The position numbers and the translations under genes were made by a program. The notes beneath the pieces are model-generated. The model did no database searches. It saw nothing but the letters and a program-made list of their open reading frames with translations, and was not told the origin of the DNA. 64,000 nucleotides of DNA, taken from contig CALESQ010000110.1 in NCBI GenBank assembly GCA_937907455.1, positions 1 to 64,000 of the forward strand, given 5' to 3'. Source of the stretch: an uncultured Caldilineales bacterium. GTDB lineage: Bacteria > Chloroflexota > Anaerolineae > JAAEKA01. Below are positions 9,068 through 16,739 of the stretch, piece by piece (position 1 is the stretch's first letter; each line of letters opens with the position of its first letter).

Positions 9068-11847
9068 ATACCTATGACGGGCGCTTCCGGCGTTGGGGTG
9101 TGCTGCTGTGGCCGGTTTTATGCCTGCTGCTGGCATTGAGCGCGCGCGTCCATGCCTTGGGGCGCCAATCGCTGTGGTACGACGAGGCAGTTACTGCTCA
9201 GGTGGCGCAGCAAAGCCTGCCAGAGCTGGCACGCTGGACCGCCAACGACATCCAGCCGCCACTGTACTATGCGCTGGTGGCCGGTTGGACCCGTCTCGCC
9301 GGTGATAGTGAATGGCTGCTGCGCTTTCCCTCAGCCGTGTTTGGCGTGCTGATGGTGGCGCTGGCCTGGGCGCTGGCCCATCGGCTGTGGGGACGGCGGG
9401 CTGCGGCCATGGCTGCTTTGCTGGCCGCAGGGCAACCACTCTGGCTTTACTACAGCCAGGAAGCGCGCATGTATACCCTGCTCACCGCGTTGGGGATGCT
9501 GGCAGGTTATGCCCTGCTGCGGGTGCTGGCTGCATCGGCGGCCCGCACCCGGCGGGGGTGGTGGGGGCTGTTTGTGCTGGCCGCGTTGGCTGCGCTCTAC
9601 ACACACTATTTTGCCCTGTTTCTGTTGTTGGCCTTTACCTTGTTTGCAGTGAGCGCGCTTCGTGGCCGCACCCTATGGCGTGAGGCCGCACTATCCGCCT
9701 GGCTGATTGCATTGGGCTACATCCCCTGGCTGCCGGTGCTGCTGCGGCGCTTCGGTGAGGATGCCAGCTATTGGCAAGGTGCGCTCAAAGCAAACGAGGC
9801 ACTTCGCCACGCCGTGATCAGCTTTGCCACAGGTGAAACCATGCTGGAGCAGGCCGCCATTCCCTGGGCCGGTTTCACGCTGCTGTCGGCGTTGCTGGCC
9901 GCAGCGGCGTTGTGGTGGGCAGCACGTCACAGACCTTCTGCAAGGCATGGCCTGTGGTTTAGCCTGAGCTATCTGCTGTTGCCCGTGGCGCTGATCCTGC
10001 TGCTGGCTGCTTTTACGCCCAAATTCAACCCGCGCTATCTGATGCTGGCTTCGCCGGGTTTGATTTTGCTGCTGGCCGGCGGGGCAGCCGTGGCTTTGCG
10101 TCGTGACCGTACCTGGCTGCTCAGGCTGATCACAGCGGCGGTGTTGTTGACGTTGCTGGTTGGCTATGGCGTGGCTGATCGCAACTGGTTCACCGATCCG
10201 GCCTTCAGCAAGGATGATTGGCGCGGCGCCGTGCAGTATATCACCGCGCACCTGGCCGATGATGAAGCAGCTCTGCTGGTGAGCGGCCATGCCTATCCCG
10301 CCTGGCGCTACTACGCTTCTGACCGCGCCTTGATCCGTCTGCCGGACAGCGAAACGCTGGACGTGAGCGCAGTACTCGATCTGCGCACAGCCGCCGAGTT
10401 GACGCGCGCGCTGGCAGACAGGCAGGGGGTGTGGCTGCTGCAATGGCAGAACGAGGTGGTAGACCCGGGCGAGGTGGTGCCCTTTTTGCTGGCCGGTGCT
10501 GCCGCAGAACTGCCGGTAGAGGCCGCTTTTTGGGGGCTGGGCACGCCGCGCCATTTTCGCTGGAGCAGCGCCCCTGATTTCGGCGCGGCCACGGCAGCCA
10601 TGCAGCCCGTGGCCGCTAATTTCGCCGGACAGGTGCAGCTTGTTGCCTGGACACAGCCGCAATGCCCCCTTGCTTTGACCGATGATGGCTGTCAGCTCTA
10701 TCTGGTGTGGCAGGCACTGGCCCCGTTGTCGCGTGATTTGAAGCTGACGGCTGTCTTGCTGGACGCCGAGGGTCACATCTGGGGCCGTGCCGATCAGCGC
10801 TTGGCGGCTTATGCTCATCCCACGTTTCGTTGGCCGGTGGCCGTGCCGCAGCTTGGCACAATGGCCCTGGCCGTAGAGGCAGGTACACCGCCGGGACGCT
10901 ATCGCTTGCGCCTGGGTGTGTACGATACCGCCACCGGCCAGGCGCTTGATGTGCTGGACATGGCGGGTAACCCTGCGGGGCAAGCCGTATGGCTGGAGCC
11001 GTTCACCCTCAGTCACCTGATCGGCGCGGGCAAGACGGCATCACCGGCGCTAACCGCACCCTCCGCCGATGATGCTGCCCTGGCGGTATACCTATCCGAT
11101 GTCCGTGTGGATCCGCCTATGGCCGAAGCGGGCCAACCCTTGCTGGTGCAAGCCTGGTGGTGGCCGCAACAGAATGCCCTGCCTGATGCTGTGGCTGTGT
11201 GGCAATGGCTTGACGCCGCGGGCAAGGTGCAGGTTCAGGGCACGCAGGAAGCGGCGGCTGGTTATCGCAGCACGCAATGGCAGCCGGGCCTCGCACCGGT
11301 TCGCAGCCAATGGACCCTGGCCGCTCCTGCCGCCGTGCAGCAGGGTGATGTGTGGCGTTTGCGCGTGCAGCTTGCCACGAGCGCAGCTCTATCTGTGACG
11401 CTTAGCAATCCCTTCGAGGTGGCTGTTGCTCTTCAGCCCAGCACGCGGCTGTTCGCGGCACCGCCCCCGGCGCTGCCGCTCAACCACCCGGCTGCGGATG
11501 GCATCACCCTGGTGGGGATTGATTTGTCGCCGCTGCCGCTGCTGCCCGGTGCTAGTTTACCCATTACCGTGACGTGGCAGGCCGCTGCCGTGCCTGACGC
11601 CGCCTATACCGGGTTTGTGCATTTGCTGGCCGGTGGGCGCGTGGTGGCACAGGACGATCATCAGCCGCAGCGTGCTACTTCAACCTGGCTACCCGGCGAG
11701 GTGGTGCTGGAACGTTACACCGTATCTATGCCTGCCGATCTGCCGGGTGGCGTATATCAGCTTGAGATTGGCCTGTACGATGCAGCCGCAGCCGGTGCCC
11801 CACGTCCGGCCCCGCCCGCGCTGGTAGATGTCACGCTGGGGAATTGA
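9064..11847 (+). CDS. GT39-type (ArnT/PMT-like) glycosyltransferase with beta-sandwich tail
   Basis: 927-residue GT-C enzyme. The first luminal loop carries the catalytic signature SLWYDEAVTA with the Asp-Glu pair expected to act as general base; IQPPLYYALVAGW and LYYSQEARMYTLL follow, typical of family 39. Residues up to about 450 hold the membrane helices. About 470 residues of soluble tail follow with three related beta-sandwich modules, each ending in a strand like GRYRLRLGVYDTATGQ or GGVYQLEIGLYDAAAAG. Such tails are common in Chloroflexota proteins and may bind glycan. It probably moves sugar from a polyprenyl phosphate to an external acceptor. It overlaps the DUF2079 gene by four bases; the operon is then interrupted by the repeat array. 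Confidence 0.85.
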   Translation: MNTYDGRFRRWGVLLWPVLCLLLALSARVHALGRQSLWYDEAVTAQVAQQSLPELARWTANDIQPPLYYALVAGWTRLAGDSEWLLRFPSAVFGVLMVALAWALAHRLWGRRAAAMAALLAAGQPLWLYYSQEARMYTLLTALGMLAGYALLRVLAASAARTRRGWWGLFVLAALAALYTHYFALFLLLAFTLFAVSALRGRTLWREAALSAWLIALGYIPWLPVLLRRFGEDASYWQGALKANEALRHAVISFATGETMLEQAAIPWAGFTLLSALLAAAALWWAARHRPSARHGLWFSLSYLLLPVALILLLAAFTPKFNPRYLMLASPGLILLLAGGAAVALRRDRTWLLRLITAAVLLTLLVGYGVADRNWFTDPAFSKDDWRGAVQYITAHLADDEAALLVSGHAYPAWRYYASDRALIRLPDSETLDVSAVLDLRTAAELTRALADRQGVWLLQWQNEVVDPGEVVPFLLAGAAAELPVEAAFWGLGTPRHFRWSSAPDFGAATAAMQPVAANFAGQVQLVAWTQPQCPLALTDDGCQLYLVWQALAPLSRDLKLTAVLLDAEGHIWGRADQRLAAYAHPTFRWPVAVPQLGTMALAVEAGTPPGRYRLRLGVYDTATGQALDVLDMAGNPAGQAVWLEPFTLSHLIGAGKTASPALTAPSADDAALAVYLSDVRVDPPMAEAGQPLLVQAWWWPQQNALPDAVAVWQWLDAAGKVQVQGTQEAAAGYRSTQWQPGLAPVRSQWTLAAPAAVQQGDVWRLRVQLATSAALSVTLSNPFEVAVALQPSTRLFAAPPPALPLNHPAADGITLVGIDLSPLPLLPGASLPITVTWQAAAVPDAAYTGFVHLLAGGRVVAQDDHQPQRATSTWLPGEVVLERYTVSMPADLPGGVYQLEIGLYDAAAAGAPRPAPPALVDVTLGN

Positions 11848-11858
11848 GAATGGCGAAC

Positions 11859-12415
11859 GACCGAGTCCGCACCGCGACGGGGCACGGTCTGGAGATTGGG
11901 AACCATCCCGCAGGGACCGGCCCGAGCGGCCTGGCTTCGGCCAATCTCCAGACCACAGCTTCGGCCAATCTCCAGACCACAGCTTCGGCCGGTCTCCAGA
12001 CCACAGCTTCGGCCGGTCTCCAGACCGAGTCCGCACCGCGACGGGGCACAGTCTGGAGATTGGGAACCATCCCGCAGGGACCAGCCCGAGCAGCCCGAGC
12101 GGCCTGGCTTCGGCCAATCTCCAGACCACAGCTTCGGCCGGTCTCCCGACCACAGCTTCGGCCGGTCTCCAGACCGAGTCCGCACCGCGACGGGGCACGG
12201 TCTGGAGATTGGGAACCATCCCGCAGGGACCGGCCCGAGCAGCCCGAGCGGCCTAGCTTCGGCCGGTCTCCCGACCGAGTCCGCACCGCGACGGGGCACG
12301 GTCTGGAGATTGGGAACCATCCCGCAGGGACCGGCCCGAGCGACGGGGTACGGGCTGGAGATTGGGAACCATCCCGCAGGGACCGGCCCGAGCAGCCCGA
12401 CCGGCCCGACCGGCC
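11859..12415. repeat. Tandem repeat array, 4 full copies plus a partial
   Basis: Intergenic array of a roughly 100-165-base unit. Full units begin with gaccgagtccgcaccgcgac at 11859, 12023, 12172 and 12273, with a partial unit from about 12337. Each carries GGTCTGGAGATTGGGAACC, then CGCAGGGACCGGCCCGAGC, then a variable number of short CTTCGGCC-type sub-repeats containing ATCTCCAGACC or the near-palindrome GGTCTCCAGACC. GGTCTGGAGAT and ATCTCCAGACC can pair. Several frames on both strands stay open across it, but the protein products are only the repeat translated, so no gene is called. Related sequence occurs at 46743-46891 and 49360-49475. Confidence 0.85.
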
Positions 12416-12515
12416 CGAATGTGTCCGGCTGCGGGTCAGGGTTTGCCGCAGCCGCAAACGACCTACTCAACCGACATTACCCGCTTAATCCTTAAATCTC
12501 CCAAAAAAATTCTTC

Positions 12516-13964
12516 ATGTCTCATCGCACCTCTTTTTGGTTCTACGCCTTGCTTAGCGCGGCAGGCTACACGGTTTTGCGCCTGTGGATGCCACTGGCTC
12601 CCTATGCCTTGCCTGCGCGCCGCCCTGATGTGGCCGTATTTGCGCCGTGGCCCTGGGGCACATTGGCCTATGCTCTGTTGCTGGGGGTGCTGTTTGGCCT
12701 ATATTTTTTGGCCTATCGCACGGTGCTGCGCAGCCCGCATCCGCCTCGCCTGGCTAGCCTGCTGGTGCCGGCAGCGCTCTTTGCCTTGCTGCTGCTGGGC
12801 GCATTTCCTATCAACGCCCTGGACAGCTACAACTATCTGATTTTAGGGCGCGAGCAGGCCCTTTTTGGTCAAAATCCCTATCTGGTTCCGCCTAATGCCC
12901 TGCCTGCCGAGCCATTTCTGCGCTACGTGGGGGAATGGGGCGACCTTGTTTCCAACTATGGCCCCGTGTTTCAGCAAGCCGCGGCACGGGTGGCGGCCAT
13001 CTGCGGCGATGACCTGGTATTAGGGCTGGTTCTGTTTAAGCTGTTGGCTGCGCTGTGCTGGTTGCTTTGCGGCCTGCTGATCTGGCTGCTGCTGCGGCCA
13101 TGCGATGGCCGCACCCGCGCCGCACGCACGCTGTTGTGGCTGTGGAACCCGGCCTTGCTGCTCAGTTTTGCCATGAATGGCCACAACGACAGCATGATGC
13201 TGCTTTGGCTGTTGTTGGGGCTGTGGCTGTTGCGCCGTGGTCGCCCCGCGCTGGGGCTGGTGGTAATGGCGTTGGCTCCGCTTACCAAGATGAGCGGCCT
13301 GCTGCCCATTCCCTTCTTCCTGCTGGCTGAGCTGCGCGTGCTGCCTGGCGTGCAGGCGCGGTTGCACCTGCTGGCTCAGGGGGTGTTGGGTAGTGTAGCT
13401 CTCGCCTGGCTTTGCTTTTTACCCTATGGCCCGCCCTGGGTGATTGTGCCGCGGCTGTTGGATACGGCGCAGGGTGTGGGGTATTCGCCGTTGGCCCTGC
13501 CGGTGCTGGCCTTGGGGCGCTGGCACATAGCAGTGACGCACAGCCATTGGGCACTGATCGGTGCGCTGGTGCTGATCACCCTGCTGTTGATGTGGTTGTG
13601 GCAGACCTGGCGCGGGCGCTCACCCTTGCGCGGCGCGGCTGACAGCCTGGCTGCTTATGTGACGCTGGCCCTCAGTTTTCGCATCTGGTATGCAGCGTGG
13701 CTGCTGCCGTGGCTGCTGCTCGATGCGCCCCCATCCGGCGCGCCACCCAACCGCCGCGAGCAGGCGCTTGCCCGCAGACGCTTGCACGCCGGGCTGTGGT
13801 TTCTGCTGTTCACACAGATGTCGGTGCTGATCTATGGCCAGCTCTATTTCAACGTGTTGGGGCGTGATCGCCTGTGGGCGCACGCCCTGGCCGTGCCGGT
13901 AGTCTTTTTGCTGCCGTTGTTGTTGGCTCCTTTGCGGCTTGAGCCGCGCGATGAAACTCCATGA
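12516..13964 (+). CDS. GT87 / MptA-B-like membrane mannosyltransferase
   Basis: 482-residue integral membrane protein with about 12 hydrophobic segments. The loop INALDSYNYLILGREQALFGQNPY followed by NYGPVFQ, and the later WNPALLLSFAMNGHNDSMM stretch, match polyprenol-phosphate-mannose-dependent alpha-1,6-mannosyltransferases (MptA/MptB; DUF2029/GT87 type). Acidic residues in the first luminal loop are candidates for catalysis. It lies just past the repeat array and overlaps the nitrilase gene by four bases (ATGA at 13961). It likely uses the lipid-linked sugar made by the GT2 enzyme at 598, which is inference from context. Confidence 0.75.
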   Translation: MSHRTSFWFYALLSAAGYTVLRLWMPLAPYALPARRPDVAVFAPWPWGTLAYALLLGVLFGLYFLAYRTVLRSPHPPRLASLLVPAALFALLLLGAFPINALDSYNYLILGREQALFGQNPYLVPPNALPAEPFLRYVGEWGDLVSNYGPVFQQAAARVAAICGDDLVLGLVLFKLLAALCWLLCGLLIWLLLRPCDGRTRAARTLLWLWNPALLLSFAMNGHNDSMMLLWLLLGLWLLRRGRPALGLVVMALAPLTKMSGLLPIPFFLLAELRVLPGVQARLHLLAQGVLGSVALAWLCFLPYGPPWVIVPRLLDTAQGVGYSPLALPVLALGRWHIAVTHSHWALIGALVLITLLLMWLWQTWRGRSPLRGAADSLAAYVTLALSFRIWYAAWLLPWLLLDAPPSGAPPNRREQALARRRLHAGLWFLLFTQMSVLIYGQLYFNVLGRDRLWAHALAVPVVFLLPLLLAPLRLEPRDETP

Positions 13965-14773
13965 AACTTACCGTTTGCACCTTGCAGCCCGCGGTGTACT
14001 GGCAACAGCCGCCGCGCACGCTGGCTGCCCTGGCCGAGCTGATGAGCGCTGCCGTTTCCGCTGCCGCACCGGATTGGGTGGTCTGGCCAGAGCATTTTGA
14101 TGCGGCCATTGCTCCCGACGGTGATCAAGCCCATTGGCAGACCGTCCAGGAATTCGCCGCCGCCCAGGCGCGGCAGCACAACGTCAACCTGGTAGCCGGC
14201 TCGATGGAGCGCTGGGATGCCGACCGCGCGGCACGTGTCAACACGGCGATGGTCTACAACCGTCGCGGTGAAGCGCTGGGTCGCTACGACAAACAGCGTC
14301 TCTTTGGTTTTGAGCTGCGCCGCGGGGTGCAGCCGGGCCATGCCGCCTTGCGTCTCGAAGTGGAAGGCACGCGTCTGGGTGTGTTGATCTGCTCTGATTT
14401 CTGGTATCCTGAGCTGGTGCGCCCCCTGGCGCTGTGGTGTGATCTGCTGTGTGTGCCCGCGCAAACCACCATCCGCCCCGAGTCAGAGCCGGTCTATGCG
14501 CGCGCATTGTGGCACAGTCTGGCGTTGACGCGTGCCCAGGAAAGCGTAGTCGCCGTGGCAGTGAGCGATCAGTCGGCGTTTTCAGAGGCACCCTTCCGTT
14601 GTGGCGGTGCGGCTTCGCTCACCGATCCTGCCGCCGGGTTAAGCGGGGCCGCGTTGCAGCAGGTGCAGGCTGACGGTCAGGCCGCTGCACTGACCCTTAC
14701 CTTTGATCTGGCGCAACTGGCCGAGTTTCGCGCCTATCGCCGCGCCAATGGCTTGTTGCCTGCCGTGGGCTGA
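13961..14773 (+). CDS. Carbon-nitrogen hydrolase (nitrilase superfamily)
   Basis: 270-residue cytoplasmic amidohydrolase-type enzyme. The Glu-Lys-Cys triad is complete: Glu44 in VVWPEHF, Lys111 in GRYDKQRLF and Cys144 in VLICSDFWYPE. The family cleaves or forms amide bonds; short members include omega-amidase, N-carbamoyl hydrolases and the amidase half of NAD synthetase. The signature does not match Nit1/Nit2 closely enough to name a substrate. Translational coupling to the upstream mannosyltransferase gene suggests, but does not prove, a role with amide-bearing sugars. No membrane helices are present, so it is not apolipoprotein N-acyltransferase. Confidence 0.85.
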   Translation: MKLTVCTLQPAVYWQQPPRTLAALAELMSAAVSAAAPDWVVWPEHFDAAIAPDGDQAHWQTVQEFAAAQARQHNVNLVAGSMERWDADRAARVNTAMVYNRRGEALGRYDKQRLFGFELRRGVQPGHAALRLEVEGTRLGVLICSDFWYPELVRPLALWCDLLCVPAQTTIRPESEPVYARALWHSLALTRAQESVVAVAVSDQSAFSEAPFRCGGAASLTDPAAGLSGAALQQVQADGQAAALTLTFDLAQLAEFRAYRRANGLLPAVG

Positions 14774-14870
14774 CACCTGTTCCCTGGGGGGTGTGAAGTG
14801 AATAAACAAAGTATTTATTACTGTTCAGCTTTCATATCTTCGTATTTTAGGGCGACTGGGTAGCGAACCA

Positions 14871-14899
14871 TTGACGAAGCTGCGGTCTCATGTTAGAAT
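14871..14899 (+). promoter_or_regulatory. Sigma70-type promoter, leaderless geometry
   Basis: TTGACG (14871-14876), a 17-base spacer and TAGAAT (14894-14899), followed by six bases and the ATG at 14906. Transcription would start at or beside the A of the start codon, giving a leaderless mRNA. No Shine-Dalgarno sequence is present. Confidence 0.75.
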
Positions 14900-14905
14900 C
14901 GCAGC

Positions 14906-15247
14906 ATGGTTGACATAGACGACATAGACCGCAAAATCCTGCAGGCATTGCAGCAAGATGGGCGAATCACCAATGCTGAGATCAACATCAGCATGGAGCG
15001 GCATCGCCGCAGCGACATCGAAGCCGTGCGCAAGGCGGTGCAAGACATGAACGAGGTGCTGGAATGCCATCACGTCACCGGCGAGTTTGATTATCAGCTC
15101 AAGGTGGTGGTACGCAACCGCGCCGAGCTAGAGCAATTTGTGTTGGACCGGCTGAGTACAATCGCCGGTATTGCTCATATCCGTACCAGCCTGGTCTTTT
15201 CAGAAATCAAATCAACCACGCGTTTGGATGTGAAACCTTCTCCGTGA
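14906..15247 (+). CDS. Lrp/AsnC-family protein with deleted DNA-reading helix
   Basis: 113-residue protein related to Lrp/AsnC regulators, which are normally about 150 residues. The N-terminal helix is present (DIDRKILQALQQDGRITNAE) and so is almost all of the ligand-binding RAM domain (ISMERHRRSDIEAV, EVLECHHVTGEFDYQLKVVV, TRTSLVF-like IRTSLVFSEIKSTT). Between them about 40 residues are missing: the rest of the helix-turn-helix, the linker and the start of the first RAM strand. The join is in frame. A protein like this should still form Lrp-type oligomers but should not read DNA normally. It is first in an operon with an aldehyde dehydrogenase and a PLP enzyme. A natural deletion is more likely than an error because the frame is kept, but resequencing would settle it. 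Confidence 0.8.
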   Translation: MVDIDDIDRKILQALQQDGRITNAEINISMERHRRSDIEAVRKAVQDMNEVLECHHVTGEFDYQLKVVVRNRAELEQFVLDRLSTIAGIAHIRTSLVFSEIKSTTRLDVKPSP

Positions 15248-15283
15248 CCCAATGGGAGACGTTCAGTTCAGGAGTATTTGTTT

Positions 15284-16699
15284 ATGAAGATGCTGCTCAA
15301 CGGCGAGTGGACAGATAGCCTTCACCACATGGAGGTGCGCGATCCGCAGGATGGCACCTTGATAGACACCGTTCCGATGGCAACCCCTGCCGAGATGCGG
15401 GCTGCCATCGAAGCGGCGGTAACTGGTGCTGCGCAGGCGCGCGCCTTGCCTACTCATCAGCGGATAGCGATTCTGCAACAGGGAGCCGATTTCATCGCCG
15501 CCAATCAGGAAGCCTACGCGCTGATCATTGCCCGCGAGGGCATCAAAACCATTCGTGAAGCGCGCAAAGAGGTCTCACGCTGTATTGATACACTGCGCAT
15601 CAGTGCCGAGGAAGCGCGTCGCCTGGGTGGCGAGACCATCCGTTTCGATCAGCGTGTTGGCAGTGAAGATCGTTTTGGCTACTATGTGCGTGAGCCGGTG
15701 GGCATTGTCGGTGCCATCACCCCTTTCAACGACCCCCTCAATCTGGTGGCGCACAAGGTTGGCCCAGCGCTGGCCGCAGGCAACGCCATCATCGTTAAGC
15801 CCGATTCCAAAACGCCTCTCAGCGCGTTGAAGCTGGCTGAGGCGCTCAGTGCCAGTGGCTTGCTGCCCGCCGGAGTATTGCAGGTGATCACCGGCCGCGG
15901 CAGCGAGATCGGCGATGTGCTGGTCAGCGACGCGCGTGTGCGTATGATCACTTTTACGGGTGGTCTGGAGGTGGGCGAAGCCATCATGGGCAAAATCGGC
16001 CTGAAGAAGGTGGGGATGGAGCTGGGCAGCAATGCGCCGGTGATCGTCATGGCCGATGCTGACTCTGATTTGGCGCTGTCAGCAACAGTTAGCGGTGCTT
16101 TCTGGGCCGCTGGGCAGAACTGCCTGCATGTGCAGCGCTTGCTGGTGCAAGATAGCATTTACGATGCCTTCGTGTCGCGCTTTGTGCAGCGCTCCGCGGC
16201 CTATCGCGTGGGTAACAAACAGGATGAGCACAGTGATATGGGTTGCCTCATCAACGAAGCTGCGGCGCAGCGTGTGCATGGCATGGTGCAGGAGGCTGTT
16301 GCTGCGGGAGCCACGTTACTCACCGGGGGCGAGTACCGAGGCACAAGGTACGCGCCCACCGTGCTGGAGGCCGTGCCCGCGTCCTGCTCGCTGGCTAGCG
16401 ACGAGGTATATGGCCCGGTGACGGTTGTCTATCGCTTCCATACCCTCGACGAGGCACTTACCATTGCCAACAACGTGAATTATGGTCTGCAAGCCGGTAT
16501 TTTTACCCGCGACCTGCAAACCGCGCTGCGCGCTGCGGCAGAATTGCACGTCGGTGGTGTAATGATCAACGAAAGCACCGATTATCGCATTGACGCCATG
16601 CCGTTCGGCGGCGTCAAAGGCTCAGGACTGGGCCGCGAAGGTGTGAAGTTTGCTGTTGAAGAAATGACCGAGCTAAAGGTCGTTTGTTTTCGCCTGTAG
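15284..16699 (+). CDS. NAD(P)-dependent aldehyde dehydrogenase
   Basis: 471-residue cytoplasmic aldehyde dehydrogenase of normal length. Visible landmarks are the PFNDPLNLVAHKVGPALAAG substrate/cofactor region, VKPDSKTPLSA, Rossmann segment FTGGLEVGEAI, the general base Glu246 in GMELGSNAPV and the nucleophile Cys280 in AGQNCLHVQR. The GSNAPV form resembles lactaldehyde, phosphonoacetaldehyde and semialdehyde dehydrogenases rather than the ALDH7 (aminoadipic semialdehyde) group, so the substrate is not named. ATG 15284 is preferred over TTG 15278 because GGAG at 15271-15274 is well spaced for it. It follows the truncated Lrp gene by 36 bases and precedes a PLP lyase by 40, so all three likely share one mRNA. 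Confidence 0.9.
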   Translation: MKMLLNGEWTDSLHHMEVRDPQDGTLIDTVPMATPAEMRAAIEAAVTGAAQARALPTHQRIAILQQGADFIAANQEAYALIIAREGIKTIREARKEVSRCIDTLRISAEEARRLGGETIRFDQRVGSEDRFGYYVREPVGIVGAITPFNDPLNLVAHKVGPALAAGNAIIVKPDSKTPLSALKLAEALSASGLLPAGVLQVITGRGSEIGDVLVSDARVRMITFTGGLEVGEAIMGKIGLKKVGMELGSNAPVIVMADADSDLALSATVSGAFWAAGQNCLHVQRLLVQDSIYDAFVSRFVQRSAAYRVGNKQDEHSDMGCLINEAAAQRVHGMVQEAVAAGATLLTGGEYRGTRYAPTVLEAVPASCSLASDEVYGPVTVVYRFHTLDEALTIANNVNYGLQAGIFTRDLQTALRAAAELHVGGVMINESTDYRIDAMPFGGVKGSGLGREGVKFAVEEMTELKVVCFRL

Positions 16700-16739
16700 T
16701 CGTGCGGCGGCTGCTAATTTTGCCGACGAGGTTTTTATA

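Noticed and set aside
9691..11016. 441-codon minus-strand frame
   Set aside because: Antisense shadow of the GT39 gene with no recognisable domain.
11859..12415. Possible CRISPR array
   Set aside because: Units are tandem and similar throughout, without unique spacers of constant size, and no cas genes are nearby.
11757..12495. Four overlapping 200-codon frames in the repeat array
   Set aside because: Open only because the repeat lacks stop codons; products are the repeat translated in different frames.
15284..16699. Aldehyde dehydrogenase as the aminoadipic semialdehyde dehydrogenase of the lysine pathway
   Set aside because: GMELGSNAPV context differs from ALDH7 and the gene lies 20 kb from the saccharopine genes.
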